Shown one piece after another: positions 1 to 9,096 of a DNA stretch of 64,000 nucleotides (positions within the stretch are counted from its first letter, which is position 1; each line of letters opens with the position of its first letter). Under the pieces are notes generated by a model, which did not search any database, was not told the DNA's origin, and saw only the letters and a program-made list of their open reading frames with translations. Both the position numbers and the translations under genes were made by a program. The DNA is from Zobellia nedashkovskayae (GTDB lineage Bacteria > Bacteroidota > Bacteroidia > Flavobacteriales > Flavobacteriaceae), in assembly GCF_015330125.1 (NCBI RefSeq), contig NZ_JADDXR010000002.1, forward strand, positions 4,662,685-4,726,684, in the 5' to 3' direction.

Positions 1-259
1 TTTAGGTATACTTTATTTTTATGTCTTTTCTAGTTACGTAGAACCTGAATATATGGACAAAATGTATGAGATTGCAAAACAGGAAGCCTTAGTGGACAAC
101 CCTAAACTAACCGAAGAAGAGATAGATAAAGGTATTGAAATGCAGAAGTCTTTCTCTTGGATGTCTTATCCAATAATTTTAATCATGAACATTCTTATTG
201 GTCTAGTTGTAGGTGTTATTACCGGTCTAATTCTAAAAAAAGAAAAGCCTGCCTATTAG
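1..259 (+). CDS. DUF4199 family membrane protein, 3' part only
   Basis: The reading frame is already open at the window edge (Leu-Gly-Ile-Leu-Tyr-Phe-Tyr... before the first Met at 53), so the 5' part lies outside. What remains is an aromatic segment with a Tyr-Val-Glu-Pro-Glu-Tyr motif, a charged helix (Asp-Lys-Met...Lys-Gly-Ile-Glu-Met-Gln), and one C-terminal membrane helix of about 22 residues ending in a Lys-rich tail. This pattern, and its place directly before a GT2 glycosyltransferase, fits the flavobacterial DUF4199 family of small inner-membrane proteins of unknown role. It is likely co-inherited with the glycosyltransferase, though a promoter-like element lies between them. Family call is from recognition of the C-terminus only. 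Confidence 0.65.
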   Translation, partial: LGILYFYVFSSYVEPEYMDKMYEIAKQEALVDNPKLTEEEIDKGIEMQKSFSWMSYPIILIMNILIGLVVGVITGLILKKEKPAY

Positions 260-429
260 AGATCTTTTTTGGGATATTTATTATTTATTTTCGGTTAAGG
301 CTCTTAATTTGATAATTATCAATATCTTAACTTATTCGTACAACACAAATAGTAATAATAAGAATTAAGTCCCCAACAAGAAAGAAGCGTTATAGCCGAA
401 AAGTTTAAATGACTTCAGTATCAAAATTG

Positions 430-437
430 TATTTTTG
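430..437 (+). promoter_or_regulatory. Candidate -7 promoter element (TATTTTTG)
   Basis: TATTTTTG matches the Bacteroidota -7 consensus TAnnTTTG and lies 22 bases before the ATG of the GT2 gene, which leaves a short leader. No clear TTTG -33 element is visible at the expected distance, so this is a moderate candidate only. Confidence 0.4.
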
Positions 438-459
438 GTCAGACTTATAGAAACTGTGA

Positions 460-1434
460 ATGGATCTGTCCATAATTATACCCTTACTTAACGAAGAAGA
501 ATCTTTAAAAGAGCTTCATGATTGGATTGTAACCGTACTACGTTCCAACCACTTTACGTATGAAATTCTTTTTATAGATGATGGCAGTACTGATGATTCT
601 TGGAAAATTATTACAGGTCTTTCTGAATCAAATCCAAATGTAAAAGGATTACGATTTAGAACTAATTTTGGTAAATCTCAAGCGTTACACGCTGGTTTTA
701 AGGCAGCGGAAGGAAACGTAGTTATTACTATGGATGCCGACCTTCAGGATGATCCAGAAGAAATTCCAGAACTGTACCGGTTAATAAAGGAAGATAAGTT
801 CGATTTAGTTTCTGGCTGGAAGAAAAAACGTTTTGATTCCGTTCTTTTCAAGAATATGCCTTCTAAATTATTCAACTGGGCCGCTAGAAGAACTTCAGGC
901 GTAAAGCTGCATGACTTTAATTGCGGATTGAAAGCTTTTGATAAAAAAGTTATCAAAACCATTGAAGTTTCCGGTGAAATGCATCGTTACATTCCCGTTT
1001 TGGCAAAAAATGCGGGATACAGTAACATAGGCGAAAAAATTGTTAAGCATCAAGCCCGTAAATATGGTAAGACCAAGTTTGGAATGGAACGTTTTATAAA
1101 TGGTTTTCTAGATTTGCTCACCATCTGGTTTGTATCTAAATTCGGTCGTCAACCCATGCATTTATTTGGTGCTTTGGGCGTCCTAATGTTCATAATAGGC
1201 TTTGGTTTTGCCATTTATTTAGGTGTCGATAAGCTTTTTATCAACCCTTATGGGCGATTAATAACTGACCGCCCACAATTTTTCATTGCGCTTACTGCAA
1301 TGATTTTAGGGACTCAATTATTTTTAGCTGGATTTTTAGGGGAAATTTTAATAAGATCACGAAAAAACGAAACACGTTATACCATTTCCGAAGAAATAGG
1401 CTCAGAGACAAAAGTAAAGCAATATTCTTCGTAA
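460..1434 (+). CDS. GT2 glycosyltransferase, polyprenyl-phosphate type
   Basis: A 324-residue inner-membrane glycosyltransferase of the DPM1/GtrB type, expected to move a sugar from a nucleotide donor to undecaprenyl phosphate at the cytoplasmic face. The GT-A domain starts at residue 3 (SIIIPLLNEEESL), with the nucleotide-binding Asp40-Asp41 in IDDGSTDDSW and the metal-binding DADLQDDP at 92-99. Two C-terminal membrane helices lie near residues 230-252 and 274-297, as in GtrB-like proteins. Length is normal for the family. It precedes a phosphohexomutase and an ABC exporter, which fits envelope glycan or lipid modification, but the sugar is not readable from sequence. Start is the ATG at 460. 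Confidence 0.88.
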   Translation: MDLSIIIPLLNEEESLKELHDWIVTVLRSNHFTYEILFIDDGSTDDSWKIITGLSESNPNVKGLRFRTNFGKSQALHAGFKAAEGNVVITMDADLQDDPEEIPELYRLIKEDKFDLVSGWKKKRFDSVLFKNMPSKLFNWAARRTSGVKLHDFNCGLKAFDKKVIKTIEVSGEMHRYIPVLAKNAGYSNIGEKIVKHQARKYGKTKFGMERFINGFLDLLTIWFVSKFGRQPMHLFGALGVLMFIIGFGFAIYLGVDKLFINPYGRLITDRPQFFIALTAMILGTQLFLAGFLGEILIRSRKNETRYTISEEIGSETKVKQYSS

Positions 1435-1473
1435 TTTTAAACGCTAATAAACACACATAATATAGACACTACT

Positions 1474-3183
1474 ATGGATGCCATTCTAAAAACCGCCAAA
1501 TCTTGGTTAACTGATTTTTTTGACCCAGAAGTAAGAAAAGAAGTTCAAAACTTAATCGATAACGATACCGATGAACTAAAAGACCGTTTTTACAAACAAA
1601 TGGAATTTGGTACTGGTGGCATGCGTGGTATTATGGGCGTGGGTACAAATAGAATAAACAAGTATACTTTAGGCAAAAGCACGCAAGGCCTTAGTAATTA
1701 CATTATAAAAACATACGGTAAAAAGGATTTAAAAGTGGTTATCGCTTTTGATTGCCGTCATAATAGTGACACCTTGGCGAGAACTGTGGCGGAAGTACTT
1801 TCTGCCAACGGTATTAAGGTGTATCTATTTTCTGAACTACGTACTACTCCTGAGCTTTCATTTGCCGTTAGACATTTAGAGTGTCATGCAGGTATTGTAT
1901 TGACTGCTTCTCACAACCCGCCAGAATACAATGGTTACAAAGTATACTGGACAGATGGCGGCCAAATTGTACCACCACAAGATGGCGAAATCATTTCTGA
2001 AATTAATTCGCTTTCTTTTGAAGATATCAATTTTGAGGCGAACGACAGTCTTATTGAGATTATAGATAAAGATGTAGATGAAGCTTTTATTGAAGCTTCT
2101 GTTGCAAAAGGAAATTTCAATGCTGCCGGTAAAGACGATTTTAAACTCGTTTTCACTTCGCTTCATGGCACATCAATTACAGCTATTCCAGAAGTATTAA
2201 AAAGAGCAGGTTATAAAAATGTAACTATAATTGAAGAGCAGGCCAAACCAGATGGAGATTTCCCAACTGTAAAATCACCAAACCCTGAAGAGCCCGAAGC
2301 ACTTTCTATGGCTGTTACAAAAGCTGAAGAGATAGGTGCTGATATGGTTGTTGGCACGGATCCTGATAGTGACCGTTTAGGTATTGCAGTTCGTAACCTT
2401 GACGGAGAAATGGAAATCGTTAATGGTAACCAAGCCATGATTTTGATGACCAAATTTCTTTTGGACCAACAAAAACAAAAAGGATTTAAAGGCAATGAAT
2501 TCATTGCAACTACAATCGTTTCTACCCCAATGATGGAAGCTATGGCAAAAGCATATGGTGTAGAGTTCAAAACCGCTCTTACAGGTTTTAAATGGATTGG
2601 TAAGATGATAAAAGACTTCCCAGAATCAAACTTTATTGGTGGTGGCGAAGAAAGCTTTGGTTATATGGTAGGTGATTTTGTACGTGACAAAGACGCCGTT
2701 ACCTCTACCCTATTGGCTTGTGAAATTGCAGCTCAGGCAAAGGCCAATGGTAGCTCTTTTTATAACCAATTAATTGACTGTTATGTTGACTATGGTTTCT
2801 ATAAAGAAAAACTGATTTCCATTACTAAAAAGGGAATGAGCGGTGCCGAGGAAATCAAACAAATGCTAAAAGACTTTAAAGAAAATCCTGTTTCTTCTGT
2901 AGCCGGTTCAAAAGTAAAATGGATTGAAGACTACAATACTTCTATTGCCAAAAATGTACTTACAGGTGAAGAAAAAGCAATAGATATTCCAAAATCCAAT
3001 GTATTGATATACGAAACTGAAGATGGAACCCGAATAGCTGCAAGGCCAAGTGGAACTGAACCTAAGGTAAAATTTTATATCAGTACAAATACGACATTGG
3101 ATAAAGCAGAAGATTTCAAAAAAGTCTCTAAAGAATTGGATAATAAAATTCAGGATATTCTTAGAGAACTTAATCTCGGTTAA
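1474..3183 (+). CDS. Phosphoglucomutase/phosphomannomutase (alpha-D-phosphohexomutase)
   Basis: A 569-residue cytosolic alpha-phosphohexomutase that interconverts hexose 1- and 6-phosphates and so feeds sugar-nucleotide synthesis. All four signature loops are visible: FGTGGMRG near 45-52, the phosphoserine loop TASHNPP at 144-150 (Ser146), the Mg-binding GTDPDSDRLG near 295, the sugar-specificity loop GGGEESFGYMVGD near 389, and the phosphate-binding RPSGTEPK near 524. The GEESFG version of the specificity loop is typical of glucose-preferring (PGM2-like) enzymes, so phosphoglucomutase is the more likely main activity. Its TAA stop overlaps the ATG of the following ABC exporter by one base (TAATG), so the two are translationally coupled. 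Confidence 0.93.
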   Translation: MDAILKTAKSWLTDFFDPEVRKEVQNLIDNDTDELKDRFYKQMEFGTGGMRGIMGVGTNRINKYTLGKSTQGLSNYIIKTYGKKDLKVVIAFDCRHNSDTLARTVAEVLSANGIKVYLFSELRTTPELSFAVRHLECHAGIVLTASHNPPEYNGYKVYWTDGGQIVPPQDGEIISEINSLSFEDINFEANDSLIEIIDKDVDEAFIEASVAKGNFNAAGKDDFKLVFTSLHGTSITAIPEVLKRAGYKNVTIIEEQAKPDGDFPTVKSPNPEEPEALSMAVTKAEEIGADMVVGTDPDSDRLGIAVRNLDGEMEIVNGNQAMILMTKFLLDQQKQKGFKGNEFIATTIVSTPMMEAMAKAYGVEFKTALTGFKWIGKMIKDFPESNFIGGGEESFGYMVGDFVRDKDAVTSTLLACEIAAQAKANGSSFYNQLIDCYVDYGFYKEKLISITKKGMSGAEEIKQMLKDFKENPVSSVAGSKVKWIEDYNTSIAKNVLTGEEKAIDIPKSNVLIYETEDGTRIAARPSGTEPKVKFYISTNTTLDKAEDFKKVSKELDNKIQDILRELNLG

Positions 3184-5009
3184 TGGAGTATTTCAAAAAA
3201 ATCCTTCGGTTCGCAAAGCCGTATAAATTATTTGCGATTTTAAATATTGTTTCAAATATTCTCTATGCCTTGTTTTCAACATTGGCAATGATTTCATTGT
3301 TTCCGATGTTGACAGTTATGTTCGACAATACTAAGCCGGTATACGAAAAACCGGCTTGGAACGGTCTCTCTGAAGCGAAGGATTATATAATGGAATATCT
3401 TAATTTCTTTGTCACCCAAAGAAGTGGACAGGGAGATTCCGGCGATGTACTAATTTTTATGGTGGCCTTGATCATCGGAATGTTTTTCATGAAAAATGTG
3501 TTCAATTACTTGGCCATGTATTTCATTACCTACTTACGTAACGGCGTTCTTAAGGATTTGCGTAACGAGCTTTACGATAAGACCGTAGAACTGCCTATTT
3601 CCTACTATTCAGAAAAAAGGAAAGGCGATACAATTGCCCGTATAACTTCTGATGTTTTAGAAATACAACATTCCTTTTTATCTATATTGGAGCTCATAGT
3701 AAGAGAACCGTTGACTATAATCTTTACTATTGTAGCCATGTTGTCTATAAGTCCAAAGCTCACGTTGTTCGTATTCTTATTTCTTCCTCTTTCGGGATTT
3801 TTAATTTCGTTGATAGGAAAATCTTTAAAACGAAAATCGGATAAGGTGCAAAGAGAACAAGGGCACTTTTTATCCATTTTGGAAGAAACTCTAAGCGGCT
3901 TACGGGTCATTAAAGCATTTAATGCGGAATCTAGATTTGGCAGAACTTTTCAAACATCTACAAAACGCTTTTATAATTATTCCAACAGTTTGCTCAATAG
4001 GCAAAACCTCGCCTCGCCTACTAGCGAATTTTTTGGCATTGCTGCCATTGGAGTAATCCTTTGGTACGGTGGGCAAATGGTGCTTGTAGAAAAAACTTTA
4101 GCGCCTGGGCTTTTCATTACCTATATGGGACTTTCGTATCAGATTTTAACACCTGCAAAAGCTATTAGTAAAGCCTCGTACAGTGTTAAAAAAGGAAATG
4201 CCGCTGCAGAGCGAGTTATGGAAATTCTTGAAACAGAAAATCCAATTGTGGATAAACCCGATGCCCTAATTAAGGATACTTTTGATAGTGGCGTAGATTT
4301 ACAAAACATCTCTTTTAAGTATGAAGATGAATATGTACTTAAGAATTTCAATTTAAAAGTTCCCAAAGGCGAAACAGTAGCTCTTGTTGGTCAGTCCGGT
4401 AGTGGTAAAAGTACCATTGCCAATCTTGTTACTCGTTTTTACGATGTAAACGAAGGCGAAATATCAATAGATGGGCATAACATTAAAGATATCTCTAAAA
4501 AATCATTACGAGGTCTGTTAGGTCTTGTGACCCAAGATTCTATTTTATTTAATGATACGGTAGCGAATAATATTTCCTTAGGCAAAGAAAATGCCTCCAA
4601 AGAAGAAATTATAGAAGCTGCTAAAATTGCCAATGCCCACGACTTTATAGCAGAATTACCAAATGGCTATGATACCAATATTGGTGATAGCGGAAACAAG
4701 CTTAGTGGTGGTCAAAAACAACGTCTATCTATTGCAAGAGCAGTACTAAAGAATCCTCCTATCATGATACTGGATGAAGCTACCTCCGCTTTAGATACGG
4801 AGAGTGAGCGCTTGGTGCAAGATGCTCTTGAAAAAATGATGCGTAATAGAACTTCCATCGTTATTGCCCATAGACTTTCCACCATTCAGAATGCCAATAC
4901 CATTGTCGTACTTCAAAAAGGCGAGATAGTAGAACAAGGTTCTCACGATGAACTTATCGCAAAGGACGGCGCCTATAAAAAATTAGTGCAAATGCAATCT
5001 TTAAGCTAG
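3183..5009 (+). CDS. ABC exporter, MsbA-like half transporter
   Basis: A 608-residue half-transporter with an N-terminal six-helix ABC-exporter membrane domain (residues about 1-330) fused to a nucleotide-binding domain. Walker A GQSGSGKST lies near 403, the ABC signature LSGGQKQR near 507, Walker B MILDEATSA near 527 and the H-loop His in VIAHRLS near 560. It should work as a homodimer exporting a hydrophobic substrate, in the style of MsbA lipid-A flippase or multidrug exporters; the substrate is not determinable. The start codon shares its A with the stop of the phosphohexomutase gene, giving tight coupling. The neighbouring glycosyltransferase is in keeping with a lipid or glycolipid substrate, which is inference. 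Confidence 0.92.
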   Translation: MEYFKKILRFAKPYKLFAILNIVSNILYALFSTLAMISLFPMLTVMFDNTKPVYEKPAWNGLSEAKDYIMEYLNFFVTQRSGQGDSGDVLIFMVALIIGMFFMKNVFNYLAMYFITYLRNGVLKDLRNELYDKTVELPISYYSEKRKGDTIARITSDVLEIQHSFLSILELIVREPLTIIFTIVAMLSISPKLTLFVFLFLPLSGFLISLIGKSLKRKSDKVQREQGHFLSILEETLSGLRVIKAFNAESRFGRTFQTSTKRFYNYSNSLLNRQNLASPTSEFFGIAAIGVILWYGGQMVLVEKTLAPGLFITYMGLSYQILTPAKAISKASYSVKKGNAAAERVMEILETENPIVDKPDALIKDTFDSGVDLQNISFKYEDEYVLKNFNLKVPKGETVALVGQSGSGKSTIANLVTRFYDVNEGEISIDGHNIKDISKKSLRGLLGLVTQDSILFNDTVANNISLGKENASKEEIIEAAKIANAHDFIAELPNGYDTNIGDSGNKLSGGQKQRLSIARAVLKNPPIMILDEATSALDTESERLVQDALEKMMRNRTSIVIAHRLSTIQNANTIVVLQKGEIVEQGSHDELIAKDGAYKKLVQMQSLS

Positions 5010-5067
5010 GTAATTAAACCTTTTCCTAAATTTATAGTCTTAACTATAGAATTTAAGCACAATTCAT

Positions 5068-5622
5068 TTGATTGCAGAGGAAACCTTAGTAAATCAGTTA
5101 CAGCAAACAGAAACGCAGGCCAGCGCTTTTGGTGTGCTAGTAGAGACCTATAAAGAACGTCTATACTGGCATATTCGTAGAATTGTGTTGAATCACGATG
5201 ATACGGATGATGTACTACAGAACACATTCATTAAGGTTTACAAAAACATTTCAAATTTTAAAGGTGATAGTAAACTGTATTCCTGGATGTATAGGATAGC
5301 AACTAACGAAGCACTCTCCTTTCTTAAAGTCAAATCAAGAATGATGGGGGTTAGCGATAGTGAATTGCAGGACCGTTTAGTTGAAAACCTAGAAGCAGAC
5401 GTATATTTTGAAGGAGAAGAAATTCAGTTGAAACTACAAAAGGCGATAGCCACTCTGCCTGAAAAACAGAAGTTGGTATTCAACATGAAATATTTTCAAG
5501 AGCTTAAATACGAAGAAATTTCAGAGATTCTTGAAACATCGGTTGGAGGGCTAAAAGCCTCTTATCACCTGGCAACCAAGAAGATAGAATCCTATTTAAA
5601 AGAACAAAAAGAATATCTTTAG
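5068..5622 (+). CDS. ECF-type RNA polymerase sigma factor
   Basis: A 184-residue ECF sigma factor. Region 2 is visible as LYWHIRRIVLNHDDTDDVLQNTFIKVYKNI with the usual Trp-Arg/Ala-Thr-Asn-Glu-Ala stretch (YSWMYRIATNEALSFL) behind it, and region 4 as the helix-turn-helix around KYEEISEILETSVGGLKASYHLA. The reading frame opens with TTG at 5068, which is the first available start; a later in-frame start would cut into region 2. A short inverted repeat, TATAG-6-CTATA, lies at 5033-5048 just upstream. It is followed after 11 bases by a one-helix membrane protein and then by a Spy-like periplasmic protein, together a three-gene signalling unit common in Flavobacteriaceae. Confidence 0.9.
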   Translation: MIAEETLVNQLQQTETQASAFGVLVETYKERLYWHIRRIVLNHDDTDDVLQNTFIKVYKNISNFKGDSKLYSWMYRIATNEALSFLKVKSRMMGVSDSELQDRLVENLEADVYFEGEEIQLKLQKAIATLPEKQKLVFNMKYFQELKYEEISEILETSVGGLKASYHLATKKIESYLKEQKEYL

Positions 5623-5633
5623 CAGCATAGCAT

Positions 5634-6149
5634 ATGAAGCCATTCGATAAAAACAATCCGTTTAAAGCCCCAGAAGGCTATTTTAAAGAGTTTGATAAAA
5701 ATCTTTTTGAAAAGCTCTCTAATGAAGATTCGGCTATACCCAAAAAAGAAGGTTTTAAGCTTCCTGATGGTTATTTTGATTCTTTAGGTGATGCACTTCA
5801 GAAAAAATTAAAAGAAGAACAGCAAAGTAAGGTCATAACATTAAAATCGTATAAAAAATATTATTACGCAGCGGCAACAGCAGCTGCAGCATTGGTAGTA
5901 GCGCTGGTATTGAACTTAAACAAAACAAACGAGATTAGTTTTGATGATTTGGCCCAGTCAGATATTGAAAATTACTTTGACCAAAACGAGTTAGACCTTA
6001 CCAGCTATGAATTAGCAGAGGTAATGCCCATAAGTGAACTTGAAATGACAGATATGTTCGAGAGTAATTTTAGCGAAGAAAACGTGCTAGACTACATTAA
6101 TGAGAACACAGATTATTTTGACGAATTAAATCTTGAAGACAATGAATAG
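5634..6149 (+). CDS. Single-pass membrane protein, probable partner of the ECF sigma factor
   Basis: A 171-residue protein of no named family that I recognise. The cytoplasmic N-terminus carries two copies of an aromatic motif, Phe-Lys-Ala-Pro-Glu-Gly-Tyr-Phe at 10-17 and Phe-Lys-Leu-Pro-Asp-Gly-Tyr-Phe at 41-48, each followed by an amphipathic helix (FEKL, LQKKL). One membrane helix runs about 78-95 and the remaining 75 residues are strongly acidic. Its place between a sigma gene and a periplasmic sensor-like gene, and its topology, suggest an anti-sigma or signal-relay role in which the repeated motif would bind the sigma factor. That is inference; no zinc-binding anti-sigma motif is present. 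Its end overlaps the next ATG by 8 bases. Confidence 0.75.
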   Translation: MKPFDKNNPFKAPEGYFKEFDKNLFEKLSNEDSAIPKKEGFKLPDGYFDSLGDALQKKLKEEQQSKVITLKSYKKYYYAAATAAAALVVALVLNLNKTNEISFDDLAQSDIENYFDQNELDLTSYELAEVMPISELEMTDMFESNFSEENVLDYINENTDYFDELNLEDNE

Positions 6150-6600
6150 ATTAAAAAAAATACTAGTAACCATGGTGCTTTTACTAGCATCTACGCAATT
6201 TTATGCGCAGAGACCACATGATTACGCTAAGATAAAGTCGCTTAAAATAGCTTTTTTAACTGAAAAATTAGACTTAAGCAGCAAAGAGGCACAAGCCTTT
6301 TGGCCAATCTACAATGAATACGAAAATAAGCGTGGCGTACTTAGAGATAAAGAACACAAGCAAATTAGAAATAAAGTAGAAGAGTCTGAAACACTTTCAG
6401 AAAAAGAGGCTAATGCAATTGTCGAACTATTTTTAGAGTTTGAGCAAGAAGAGGAAGACATAAGAAAGGACTTTATCAAAAAAGCGGCTAAAGTAATCAC
6501 AGCTAAGAAAACGCTCTTGTTATTGCGTTCTGAAAATGAGTTTAAAAAACAACTTATTAAAAAGTACCACCAAAAACGAGGCGAAAATAAACAAAGATAG
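6142..6600 (+). CDS. Spy/CpxP-like periplasmic protein, 'sensor of ECF-type sigma factor' family
   Basis: Read from the ATG at 6142 (a TTG three codons upstream is also in frame), this is a 152-residue exported protein: Lys-rich start, hydrophobic core and an Ala-Gln cleavage site near residue 22. The mature part is all-helical and highly charged, with the FWPIYNEYENKR element and the LLLRSENEFKKQLIKKY tail seen in the flavobacterial family annotated as sensor of ECF-type sigma factor, related in design to CpxP/Spy. The start overlaps the preceding membrane-protein gene by 8 bases, so all three genes from 5068 are likely one operon. It probably senses envelope state in the periplasm; the actual signal is unknown. 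Confidence 0.75.
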   Translation: MNRLKKILVTMVLLLASTQFYAQRPHDYAKIKSLKIAFLTEKLDLSSKEAQAFWPIYNEYENKRGVLRDKEHKQIRNKVEESETLSEKEANAIVELFLEFEQEEEDIRKDFIKKAAKVITAKKTLLLLRSENEFKKQLIKKYHQKRGENKQR

Positions 6601-6619
6601 ACTCTAGAACATTCAAGAT

Positions 6620-7648
6620 TTATTTAAAAACTAGTTTGGCAATCCTATTTTTTCCTGCGGCGTATGCAACGGAATCATTTAAAAAGCGAAGTGTGTAAAA
6701 CGACTCGTCTGATAATTGCTTCCAAGAAACTCCTCTATCACTTGAGTATGATAGACCTGTAAACCCTATAGCCACAAGACCATTGCCGTTAGAACCAGGT
6801 ACAAATTGAATACAGCTTTTATATTGTGGATTTTGACCATCCGCCATCAGTTGCCACGTTTTACCACCATTTATAGTTATAGCCTTATTTCCTGTACTAG
6901 TATCTGGGTCCTGAAAATCACCGCCAATAACAACTCCCAGATTTTCATCATAAAAATCAATTGAAAAAATACCTTGAGTTTCAACAGAACTCTTTACGGG
7001 TGTTTTATAAACTTGCCAAGATTTTCCTTTATCACTTGAAAAATAAATACGGCTCTTATTGGTAGCTATCCATGTCTTGCCTCCCAAAACCTTAATATTC
7101 GAATTACTCGCTGCAAACGCGCCTTCGCCCTCTACGCCTTCTGGTAACTGTGCGCACGGCATTTTTTTCCATGTATTACCTCCATCTCTTGTAATCAGAA
7201 TACTTAAACAACCGTTCATGATATCGCCAACGGCAATACCTTCGGTATCGTTCCAAAATGTCATGGCATCGTAGAAAACACTTTCATCTTCTTCCTTATA
7301 GACCAATTGCATACGTCCATTCTCACCTGTTTTATATAACAAGGCCGGGTTGGCTACGGATAGCATAAAAAAATCTGTTGATGTATGGGCAATAGAACGG
7401 AATTCAGGAATAGTCGTATGATACTTTTCTATACTCTCCCTTACTTTTCCTGTAGTAATATCTACACTTCCAAATACGCCATTGCTACCTGCGTAGCCCA
7501 AACTATTTCCCATAATTTCAATAGCTCTAATGCTCACTGAATCTTCATAAATAATGTCTACTTCAACAGATGTAAAGGGTTCATTTTTTGGTTTTTCGGA
7601 GCAGGAGACGAAGAGAATAACAATTAAAAAGGGAAGTAGAAAACGCAT
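6620..7648 (-). CDS. YCF48/BNR-repeat lipoprotein
   Basis: A 342-residue lipoprotein, read from the ATG at 7648; an in-frame TTG 6 codons upstream is possible but the ATG gives a compact signal peptide with lipobox Phe-Val-Ser-Cys (Cys16). The body is a beta-propeller of repeated Asp-Gly-Gly-Asn-Thr-Trp / Lys-Gly-Lys-Ser-Trp / Asn-Gly-Gly-Lys-Thr-Trp / Asp-Arg-Gly-Val-Ser-Trp blades, the BNR/Asp-box pattern of sialidases and of photosystem II stability factor YCF48. In heterotrophic Bacteroidota such proteins have no established reaction; the sialidase catalytic Arg triad and Tyr/Glu pair are not obvious, so an oxidoreductase or sialidase label would be over-reading. It converges on the Spy-like gene with only 19 bases between stops. 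Confidence 0.8.
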   Translation of the reverse strand: MRFLLPFLIVILFVSCSEKPKNEPFTSVEVDIIYEDSVSIRAIEIMGNSLGYAGSNGVFGSVDITTGKVRESIEKYHTTIPEFRSIAHTSTDFFMLSVANPALLYKTGENGRMQLVYKEEDESVFYDAMTFWNDTEGIAVGDIMNGCLSILITRDGGNTWKKMPCAQLPEGVEGEGAFAASNSNIKVLGGKTWIATNKSRIYFSSDKGKSWQVYKTPVKSSVETQGIFSIDFYDENLGVVIGGDFQDPDTSTGNKAITINGGKTWQLMADGQNPQYKSCIQFVPGSNGNGLVAIGFTGLSYSSDRGVSWKQLSDESFYTLRFLNDSVAYAAGKNRIAKLVFK

Positions 7649-7694
7649 ACGTACAAAGTTTCTCAAAAATACAGGTAATCCAACGGCAAAACAA

Positions 7695-7702
7695 TACCTT
7701 TG
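7695..7702 (+). promoter_or_regulatory. Candidate -7 promoter element (TACCTTTG)
   Basis: TACCTTTG fits TAnnTTTG exactly and lies 18 bases before the ATG of the RNA methyltransferase gene. It sits in the 72-base divergent gap to the YCF48-like gene. A matching -33 TTTG is not obvious. Confidence 0.5.
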
Positions 7703-7720
7703 CAGCCTTAATTTTTTGTA

Positions 7721-8935
7721 ATGAAGCTACATAGAAACCTGGTTTTCGCAGTAATCGATGCCTTGAATTTGATTTTTAACGAAGGAGAATATGCCGATAA
7801 GGTAGTACAGAAAGTACTAAAATTCGATAAACGCTGGGGTGCTCGTGACCGTGGTTTTATTGCTGAAACCACCTATGAAATTGTTCGCTATAAGCGATTG
7901 TATACTGAAATTGCTGAAGTAAAAGGACCTTTTAGCAGACCTGACCTTTTTAGAATATGGGCTGTATGGGCTGTTCTAAAAGGAATAAGCCTACCTGATT
8001 GGAAACAGTTAGAACCAACACCTGAGCGCCGTATCAAAGGTAAATTTGATGAACTTTCAAAAATTAGAAAGTTCCGCGAATCTATGCCAGATTGGATAGA
8101 TGAAATCTGCGAAAAAGCTTTAGGAGAAAAGTTATGGACTGCAGAAAGTGCTGCACTTAACGTACAGGCTGAAGTTATTCTTAGAACCAACACTCTAAAG
8201 ACGAACAAGGAAACGCTTCGTAAAGCTTTGCTAGATGAAGGTACTGTTGTAGAACCTATAAAAGGGTATGCAAGTGCCCTTAGATTACCAGAGCGTGCCA
8301 ATGTCTTTGTTACCGAATCATTCAAAAAAGGGTATTTTGAAGTTCAAGATGCTTCATCGCAGCTAGTTGCCGAATATTTAGATGTAAAACCAGGACAACG
8401 GGTAGTTGATACTTGCGCTGGTGCTGGAGGAAAATCGCTTCACTTGGCTGCCCTTATGGAAAATAAAGGTCAGCTAATCTCCATGGACATCTATGGCAGT
8501 AAGTTAAAGGAGCTAAAAAGACGTGCTAGAAGAAACGATGCCCATAATATTGAGACTCGCGAAATTGATTCTACCAAAGTTTTCAAAAAGCTATATGGTA
8601 GCGCAGACCGCGTCCTTATAGATGCCCCGTGCACTGGTATTGGAGTATTACGAAGAAACCCGGATAGCAAATGGAAAATGCAGCCTGCGTTTCTTGAAAA
8701 AATCATGAAAACGCAACATGAAATTATCCGTAGTTACAGTAAAATTGTAAAGCCGGGTGGAAAAATGGTGTATGCAACCTGTTCTATTCTTCCTCAAGAA
8801 AACAATGACCAAGTCAAATCTTTTTTATCTTCAGAAGAAGGAAAAGACTTCAGTTTGGTAAAGGAGAAAAAGATTTATGCTTCCAAAAGCGGGTTTGACG
8901 GATTCTATATGGCGTTGCTAGAAAAGAAAAGCTAG
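7721..8935 (+). CDS. RsmB/NOP-family 16S rRNA (cytosine-C5) methyltransferase
   Basis: A 404-residue cytosolic SAM-dependent m5C methyltransferase. The N-terminal helical RNA-binding part (about 1-150) is NusB-like in pattern; the Rossmann core has motif I DTCAGAGGKSLHLA near residue 229, motif IV DAPCTGIGVLRRNPDSKW near 302 and motif VI YATCSILPQEN near 351. Both cysteines used by this family, in Pro-Cys of motif IV and Thr-Cys of motif VI, are present, so catalysis should be intact. The likely target is a cytosine of 16S rRNA (C967 for RsmB proper), though RsmF-like specificity cannot be excluded. It stands alone behind its own -7 element. Confidence 0.88.
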   Translation: MKLHRNLVFAVIDALNLIFNEGEYADKVVQKVLKFDKRWGARDRGFIAETTYEIVRYKRLYTEIAEVKGPFSRPDLFRIWAVWAVLKGISLPDWKQLEPTPERRIKGKFDELSKIRKFRESMPDWIDEICEKALGEKLWTAESAALNVQAEVILRTNTLKTNKETLRKALLDEGTVVEPIKGYASALRLPERANVFVTESFKKGYFEVQDASSQLVAEYLDVKPGQRVVDTCAGAGGKSLHLAALMENKGQLISMDIYGSKLKELKRRARRNDAHNIETREIDSTKVFKKLYGSADRVLIDAPCTGIGVLRRNPDSKWKMQPAFLEKIMKTQHEIIRSYSKIVKPGGKMVYATCSILPQENNDQVKSFLSSEEGKDFSLVKEKKIYASKSGFDGFYMALLEKKS

Positions 8936-9096
8936 TTTTTTTTAATAACTACAAAGGTTCAGAGGTTTATTAATATGATATGAAGCAGTTTTCGCTTTAA
9001 GTAGAAGAGAAACTGGGCATACAAAGTAATCAACAACCTGTTAACTTCTACTTAGAAAAATTTGCAATACTCCTTTAAAAAGAACCTTTTAAAGGC

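Noticed and set aside
6620..7648. Calling the BNR-repeat lipoprotein a sialidase
   Set aside because: The repeated Asp-box blades are present but the sialidase catalytic Arg, Tyr and Glu pattern is not visible.
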